This document shows, in pieces, positions 6,213 through 9,725 of a stretch of 9,725 bases of DNA. The notes under the pieces were generated by a model that did no database searches, was not told the DNA's origin, and saw only the letters and a program-made list of their open reading frames with translations. Source of the DNA: Nitrospira sp. GTDB taxonomy: Bacteria > Nitrospirota > Thermodesulfovibrionia > Thermodesulfovibrionales > SM23-35. Position 1 is the first letter of the stretch. Every line of letters begins with the position of its first letter. The stretch is taken from contig VGWZ01000062.1 in NCBI GenBank assembly GCA_016873595.1, forward strand, positions 1-9,725. Direction: 5' to 3'. The translations under genes were made by a program, and so were the position numbers.

Positions 6213-6244
6213 TTTTCCTTTTATCCCTTGAGATAAAAGGAAAA
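6213..6244. repeat. Perfect inverted repeat (13-bp arms, 6-base loop) in the aconitase-lysA divergent region
   Basis: TTTTCCTTTTATC (6213-6225) and GATAAAAGGAAAA (6232-6244) are exact reverse complements around CCTTGA. The right arm and loop overlap the -35 of the lysA promoter. It is either an operator for a dimeric regulator acting on one or both divergent genes, or a cruciform/hairpin element. It is unlikely to be a terminator of either flanking gene because both genes are transcribed away from it. Confidence 0.75.
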
Positions 6245-6256
6245 TATGTTTAAAAT
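6228..6256 (+). promoter_or_regulatory. Sigma70-type promoter for the lysA-dapF-dapA operon
   Basis: TTGAGA (6228-6233), an exact 17-base spacer and TAAAAT (6251-6256) lie 40 bases before the lysA ATG. The leader of about 33 bases is too short for a lysine riboswitch. The -35 sits in the loop and right arm of the 6213-6244 inverted repeat, so a protein bound there would be expected to block this promoter. Confidence 0.6.
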
Positions 6257-6295
6257 AGAGCAAAACCAAGAACAATCAGCACAAGGAGACCTTTA

Positions 6296-7552
6296 ATGCA
6301 TCTGTTTCAATACCGAGGGAGTGAATTGTTTGCTGAAGATTTACCTGTTATGGAACTTGCAGAGAAATATGGCACACCACTTTATATATACAGCTACAAT
6401 ACTCTTTTAAGACACTTCAGAGCATATACCGATGCCTTTAATGGCTATCCTCACATCATCTGTTTCGCTGTCAAGGCTAACTCAAACAGTGCAATCCTCA
6501 GATTATTTGCAAAAAATGGTGGTGGTGCTGATATCGTCTCTGGTGGTGAACTTTACATTACATTAAAGGCAGGTATTTCACCAAGAAAGATTGTATATGC
6601 CGGTGTTGGGAAGACAGAAGAAGAGATACTATTTGCTTTGAAGTCAAAGATCCTCATGTTTAATGTGGAGTCAGAAAACGAACTCAGAGAAATTGATAGA
6701 GTTGCTGGAATAATGAAAACGAGAGCGGCGGTTGCATTAAGGATTAACCCTGATATTGATCCTGAAACACATCCTTACATTGCAACAGGGTTAAGAAAAC
6801 ATAAATTCGGCATTCCAATCGAGGATGCTTTAGAGAATTATCGAATTGCATCGAGAATGAGGAATGTCAATGTTATCGGTATTCACAAGCATATAGGTTC
6901 GCAGATAACAAAGGTCTCTCCTTTTGTTGATGCATTAAAGAGAATACTCATTCTTATGGATAAACTTATTGCTCAGGGAGTGAAGATAGAATATCTTAAT
7001 GTCGGAGGCGGACTTGGTATTTTTTATAGAAATGAGGAGCCTCCTGTTCCAAAGGACCTCGCAAAAAATCTCATTCCTCTCCTTAAAGAAAGAAGGGTAA
7101 CATTGATAATAGAACCTGGCAGATCCATAGTAGGCAATGCAGGCATACTTGTGACGAAGACACTTTTTCTGAAGGAAGGTGAAGATAAGGAGTTCATTAT
7201 TGTGGATGCTGGGATGAACGATCTGATAAGGCCGTCACTTTACGATGCATATCACCATATACTTCCTGTTGTCAGAAAAAAGAGGAAGACAATATTTGCT
7301 GATGTTGTTGGCCCAATATGTGAATCAGGCGATTTTCTCGCAAAGGATAGAGAACTTAAAAAGATAAAACAGGGAGAATATCTTGCGGTGATGAGTGCAG
7401 GTGCGTATGGATTTTCTATGAGTTCAAATTACAATAGCCGGCCAAAAGCCGCAGAGGTAATGGTTAAAGGGAGAGAGCATTTTTTGATAAGGGAACGCGA
7501 GACATACAGTGACCTTATAAGAAATGATATGATCCCGCCGTTTTTAAAATGA
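6296..7552 (+). CDS. lysA: Diaminopimelate decarboxylase
   Basis: This 418-residue cytosolic PLP enzyme of fold type III decarboxylates meso-diaminopimelate to L-lysine. The PLP lysine is K60 in F-A-V-K-A-N-S-N. G-G-G-A-D-I-V-S-G-G-E (75-85) binds substrate. H-K-H-I-G-S-Q (197-203), the glycine-rich G-G-G-L-G (237-241) and E-P-G-R (273-276) bind the cofactor phosphate. C342 in C-E-S-G-D is the active-site cysteine donated across the dimer, and A-G-A-Y-G (368-372) completes the signature. Length is normal and all key residues are present. AAGGAG at 6283-6288 gives good spacing to the ATG. The TGA stop overlaps the dapF ATG by four bases (ATGA), indicating translational coupling. It is the first gene of the lysine/meso-DAP operon. 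Confidence 0.98.
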   Translation: MHLFQYRGSELFAEDLPVMELAEKYGTPLYIYSYNTLLRHFRAYTDAFNGYPHIICFAVKANSNSAILRLFAKNGGGADIVSGGELYITLKAGISPRKIVYAGVGKTEEEILFALKSKILMFNVESENELREIDRVAGIMKTRAAVALRINPDIDPETHPYIATGLRKHKFGIPIEDALENYRIASRMRNVNVIGIHKHIGSQITKVSPFVDALKRILILMDKLIAQGVKIEYLNVGGGLGIFYRNEEPPVPKDLAKNLIPLLKERRVTLIIEPGRSIVGNAGILVTKTLFLKEGEDKEFIIVDAGMNDLIRPSLYDAYHHILPVVRKKRKTIFADVVGPICESGDFLAKDRELKKIKQGEYLAVMSAGAYGFSMSSNYNSRPKAAEVMVKGREHFLIRERETYSDLIRNDMIPPFLK

Positions 7553-8460
7553 ATATACACTTTATAAAGATGCACGGCCTCGGCAATGACTTTATCCTTA
7601 TTGACTGCAGAAAAAAAGAGTTTGGAGTTCAGAGTTCAGAGTTAGGAGTTTTCAGCAAAAAATTATGCCAAAGACGCTTTGGAGTTGGTGCTGATCAGCT
7701 CCTGCTTCTTTATCCTTCAACTATCGCAGACTTTAAGATGAGGATTTTTAATGCAGATGGCAGTGAAGTAGAGATGTGCGGGAATGGGATACGTTGCCTT
7801 GCAAAATACATCTGGGACAGAAATCTTTCAGATAAAGATGTCCTTGATATAGAGACCCTCGCAGGGATTATAAGGCCTGAAAAGGCAGGTGATATGGTAA
7901 AAGTTGACATGGGAGAACCGATACTGGAACCAGAGAAAATACCAGTGAACATAAAGGAGTTGGGAGAAGAAGGTCAAACACCCCCCCCTAATCCCCCCCT
8001 TGGTAAGGGGGGGATAGGGGGGGTATTTATAGATTACCCGCTTAAAATAAACGATAAGGTATTTCATATTACATGTGTATCTATGGGGAATCCACATACA
8101 GTTATTGTCGTTGACGATCTTTCTCATTTCCCTGTACCATATTATGGCCAGATGATAGAGAATCATCCTCTATTCCCTAAGAGAACAAATGTAGAGTTCA
8201 TAGAGATACTTAATACCGCAGAGATAAATATGAGAGTATGGGAAAGAGGCTCGGGTGAAACCATGGCATGTGGTACTGGTGCCGCGGCTGTAGCTGTTGC
8301 ATCAAATATTAAGCATCTTACAGGAAAGAATGTAACTATTCATCTTCTCGGTGGAGACCTTTTTATAGAATGGGCGGAGGATGGCCATGTCTATATGACA
8401 GGTCCTGCTGCAGAGGTTTTTGAAGGCACAGTTAAAATGAGTTCTTCATTATTGCAGTAA
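7549..8460 (+). CDS. dapF: Diaminopimelate epimerase with two in-frame repeat insertions
   Basis: This cofactor-independent epimerase converts LL- to meso-diaminopimelate for peptidoglycan and lysine. The N-terminal M-H-G-L-G-N-D-F, G-V-G-A-D-Q (45-50), F-N-A-D-G-S-E-V-E-M-C-G-N-G-I-R with catalytic C77, S-M-G-N-P-H (178-183) and E-R-G-S-G-E-T-M-A-C-G-T-G with catalytic C241 are all intact. At 303 residues it is about 25-30 longer than the usual ~275. Two segments explain the excess: residues 24-35, from five GAGTT heptamers, and residues about 141-158 (core T-P-P-P-N-P-P-L-G-K-G-G-I-G-G), from a poly-C/poly-G palindrome in the inter-domain region. Both keep the frame, and the conserved parts look undamaged, so the enzyme is probably active. 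It starts at ATGA over the lysA stop with no Shine-Dalgarno sequence, so it depends on lysA translation. Confidence 0.96.
   Translation: MNIHFIKMHGLGNDFILIDCRKKEFGVQSSELGVFSKKLCQRRFGVGADQLLLLYPSTIADFKMRIFNADGSEVEMCGNGIRCLAKYIWDRNLSDKDVLDIETLAGIIRPEKAGDMVKVDMGEPILEPEKIPVNIKELGEEGQTPPPNPPLGKGGIGGVFIDYPLKINDKVFHITCVSMGNPHTVIVVDDLSHFPVPYYGQMIENHPLFPKRTNVEFIEILNTAEINMRVWERGSGETMACGTGAAAVAVASNIKHLTGKNVTIHLLGGDLFIEWAEDGHVYMTGPAAEVFEGTVKMSSSLLQ
7618..7652 (+). repeat. Five tandem GAGTTnn heptamers inside dapF
   Basis: The units are GAGTTTG, GAGTTCA, GAGTTCA, GAGTTAG and GAGTTTT, read consecutively over 35 bases, directly after a run of seven A (7611-7617). They encode residues 24-35 of DapF, between the D-C-R strand and the helix before F-G-V-G-A-D. 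Seven is not a multiple of three, so gain or loss of one unit would shift the frame. Confidence 0.85.
7981..8023. repeat. 43-bp poly-C/poly-G palindromic element inside dapF
   Basis: Two C runs (7981-7988 and 7993-7999) are separated by TAAT and mirrored by two G runs (8007-8013 and 8017-8023) separated by ATA, around a TTGGTAA centre at 8000-8006. It is a compact inverted repeat, strikingly GC-rich against its AT-rich surroundings. The translated peptide type P-P-x-P-P-L-x-K-G-G-x-G-G is one I recognise as recurring in predicted proteins of various environmental bacteria, which is consistent with a dispersed small palindrome. Confidence 0.85.
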
Positions 8461-8470
8461 GTTTTCACAT

Positions 8471-8478
8471 AAGGAGGT
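8471..8478 (+). promoter_or_regulatory. Consensus ribosome binding site of dapA
   Basis: AAGGAGGT is a full anti-16S match, 4 bases before the ATG at 8483. It lies in the 22-base gap after dapF, so dapA can be translated strongly and independently of the SD-less dapF. Confidence 0.7.
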
Positions 8479-8482
8479 AGCT

Positions 8483-9355
8483 ATGTTTAAGGGATCAATG
8501 GTAGCAGTTGTGACACCCTTTAAAAAGGGGAAGGTTGATGAAAGGGCCCTTGGCGATTTAATAGAGTGGCATATAGCTCAGGGAACTAATGGTATAGTGC
8601 CTTGTGGCACAACAGGTGAAGCTTCAACACTCGATTATAAGGAGCATTACAGAGTAATTGCCTTTACGGTAAAAACTGTTAATAAAAGGATTCCTGTAAT
8701 TGCAGGGACTGGCGCAAATGCAACTGATGAGACGATAATGATCACAAAAGAGGCTAAAAAATCAGGTGCAGATGCAGCCCTGCTTGTTACACCGTACTAT
8801 AACAAGCCCACACAGGAAGGTCTCTACAGGCATTACAAGGCAGTTGCAGAGGCAGTTGATATACCTATTGTATTATACAATGTACCAGGAAGAACTGCGG
8901 TAAACATGCTTCCACCAACTGTTGCCCGTCTTGCAGAGATTAAAAATATTGTTGCAATAAAAGAAGCGACAGGCGATATGAAACAGGTGAGTGAGGTTAT
9001 AAGACTTTGCGGAGACAGGATCGCTATTATTTCAGGGGATGACTTTACGACACTGCCACTTCTTGCCCTCGGTGGAAAAGGTGTCATATCTGTTTCTGCA
9101 AATGTTGCTCCAAACGACGTATCGAAGATGTGTTCTTCATGGGTGAAGGGACAGCACGACAAGGCAAGGGCACTTCATTATAAACTTGAGCCTCTCAATG
9201 CGGCAATGTTCATAGAGACAAACCCAATACCTGCAAAAACAGCACTTGCGATGATGGGCAGAATACAGGAAGAATTCAAACTTCCACTCTGCGAGATGTC
9301 TCCAGAAAATAGAGAAAAGCTGAGACAAGTTCTGGCTGATTTAAAGCTGATTTAA
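8483..9355 (+). CDS. dapA: 4-hydroxy-tetrahydrodipicolinate synthase (dihydrodipicolinate synthase)
   Basis: The 290-residue TIM-barrel aldolase condenses pyruvate with aspartate semialdehyde, the first committed step to diaminopimelate and lysine. The Schiff-base lysine is K160 in A-I-K-E-A-T-G-D. T43 and T44 in C-G-T-T-G-E, Y106 in T-P-Y-Y-N-K-P and Y132 in L-Y-N-V-P-G-R-T form the proton relay, and R137 in the same block binds the substrate carboxylate. The N-terminal G-S-M-V-A-V-V-T-P-F and G-T-G-A-N motifs are typical. Length is normal. It is the third gene of the operon, 22 bases after dapF. The usual partner dapB does not follow within the window. Confidence 0.98.
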   Translation: MFKGSMVAVVTPFKKGKVDERALGDLIEWHIAQGTNGIVPCGTTGEASTLDYKEHYRVIAFTVKTVNKRIPVIAGTGANATDETIMITKEAKKSGADAALLVTPYYNKPTQEGLYRHYKAVAEAVDIPIVLYNVPGRTAVNMLPPTVARLAEIKNIVAIKEATGDMKQVSEVIRLCGDRIAIISGDDFTTLPLLALGGKGVISVSANVAPNDVSKMCSSWVKGQHDKARALHYKLEPLNAAMFIETNPIPAKTALAMMGRIQEEFKLPLCEMSPENREKLRQVLADLKLI

Positions 9356-9359
9356 AGGA

Positions 9360-9484
9360 CAAACGAAAAACACAGACGCAGTTAATGAACTTATTGCTGC
9401 CATTAAAAAGCAGCATAAAGCTATTTTTATGCCAATTCTCTACTATCTAAAGAAGTCGATGCCATTGATTTTATCAAAAATTAG
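9360..9484 (+). pseudogene. Possible decayed coding fragment downstream of dapA
   Basis: Between dapA and the next gene, one frame reads N-T-D-A-V-N-E-L-I-A-A-I-K-K-Q-H-K-A-I-F up to a T5 run (9424-9428). From there a second frame reads Y-A-N-S-L-L-S-K-E-V-D-A-I-D-F-I-K-N to a TAG at 9482-9484. Adding one T would join them into one protein-like stretch. No start codon is visible in the first frame. I do not recognise the peptide. It could equally be chance in 125 bases. Confidence 0.25.
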
Positions 9485-9495
9485 TCTAACTTTCA

Positions 9496-9504
9496 TGATA
9501 TAAT
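9496..9504 (+). promoter_or_regulatory. Extended -10 promoter for the small coiled-coil gene
   Basis: TGATATAAT is a perfect extended -10 (TG-n-TATAAT), 17 bases before the ATG at 9522. No good -35 is present at 16-18 bases, which extended -10 promoters tolerate. It implies a transcription unit separate from lysA-dapF-dapA with a very short leader. Confidence 0.5.
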
Positions 9505-9521
9505 TTGGTAAATAGTTCTTT

Positions 9522-9707
9522 ATGAAAAAGAATAAGTTACAAAAGAAGATAGAAAGTCTAAAAAGACAGATAATAGAACGTAAAGAAAAAATTGAGACTG
9601 AAAGACAAAAATCTTTTCCTAATGAAGGATGTATAGCTCACTGGGAAAAGGAAATAATAGCTTTTGAGAAACAAATCGAAAAGGCTATTAAGAAGTTGGA
9701 GGGATGA
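9522..9707 (+). CDS. Small highly charged coiled-coil protein, 61 residues
   Basis: The product is 61 residues, almost all lysine, glutamate, arginine and glutamine, with hydrophobic residues at helical spacing. Helix one (about residues 3-28) and helix two (about 39-60) flank a turn, S-F-P-N-E-G-C-I-A-H-W-E-K-E-I, that suggests an antiparallel helical hairpin. I have an impression of similar small proteins with a G-x-I-x-x-W-E-K-E-I core in environmental and thermophilic bacteria, but no function is known to me. It has its own promoter candidate and a weak ribosome binding site. The next gene starts one base after its stop, so the pair is probably translated together. Confidence 0.65.
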   Translation: MKKNKLQKKIESLKRQIIERKEKIETERQKSFPNEGCIAHWEKEIIAFEKQIEKAIKKLEG

Positions 9708-9708
9708 A

Positions 9709-9725
9709 ATGTTAACAAAGGATAA
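9709..9725 (+). CDS. Start of an unidentified downstream gene
   Basis: The ATG at 9709 is preceded by GGAGGG (9698-9703) at 5 bases and begins M-L-T-K-D before the window ends. It starts one base after the TGA of the coiled-coil gene, pointing to translational coupling. The other ATG, at 9704, runs into a stop after three codons and is not the start. Function cannot be judged from five residues. Confidence 0.5.

Noticed and set aside
6257..6295. Lysine riboswitch ahead of lysA
   Set aside because: The predicted leader is under 40 bases, far below the size of an L-box, and none of its stems are present.
7981..8023. CRISPR repeat or rho-independent terminator
   Set aside because: There is a single copy with no spacers, and it lies inside an intact open gene with no T tract after it.
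7828..8166. Minus-strand open frame through the dapF palindrome
   Set aside because: It is antisense to dapF, and its P-P-Y-P-P-L-T-K-G-G stretch is only the complementary reading of the palindrome.

Overview
The window reads as an ordinary bacterial chromosome segment of moderately low GC. No phage, transposase, CRISPR or defence genes are visible. Gene content and family flavour (an Aquifex-type monomeric aconitase, an archaeal/thermophile-like Nudix hydrolase, a lysA-dapF-dapA cluster, and poly-C/poly-G palindromes and GAGTT heptamers inside a gene) suggest a Nitrospirota (Thermodesulfovibrio-like) or deltaproteobacterial-grade anaerobe. This placement is an inference and cannot be settled from the window.

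Layout. Positions 1-112 hold the 3' end of a ketopantoate-reductase-like gene. Next on the plus strand are an unrecognised helical protein (245-616, with a strong ribosome binding site pointing to a TTG start) and an unrecognised multi-pass membrane protein (707-1435). From 1455 to 6098 everything lies on the minus strand. In transcription order it is aconitase, tRNA-Lys(UUU), tRNA-Glu(UUC), miaA, hfq, a Nudix hydrolase, a short PpiD/SurA-N-like membrane-anchored chaperone, and tRNA-Leu(GAG). A good sigma70-type promoter lies over the aconitase stop codon and can drive the tRNA-miaA-hfq run. The hfq, Nudix and PpiD-like genes overlap or abut, so they are probably translationally coupled. tRNA processing/modification, RNA chaperoning and envelope protein folding are thus packed into one transcription unit.

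A divergent intergenic region (6099-6295) with a 13-bp-stem perfect palindrome leads into a plus-strand lysine/peptidoglycan-precursor operon: lysA (diaminopimelate decarboxylase), dapF (diaminopimelate epimerase) and dapA (dihydrodipicolinate synthase). dapA makes the ring precursor, dapF converts LL- to meso-DAP and lysA decarboxylates meso-DAP to lysine; dapB and the intermediate steps are not in the window. After dapA come about 165 bases that may contain a decayed coding fragment, then an extended -10 promoter, a 61-residue coiled-coil protein and the first codons of a tightly coupled downstream gene.

The most unusual feature is dapF. It carries two unrelated repeat insertions in its coding sequence: five tandem GAGTT-type heptamers near the N-terminal end, and a 43-bp poly-C/poly-G palindrome between its two domains. 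The reading frame stays open and both catalytic cysteines are intact. I did not find a recognisable new multi-gene system.
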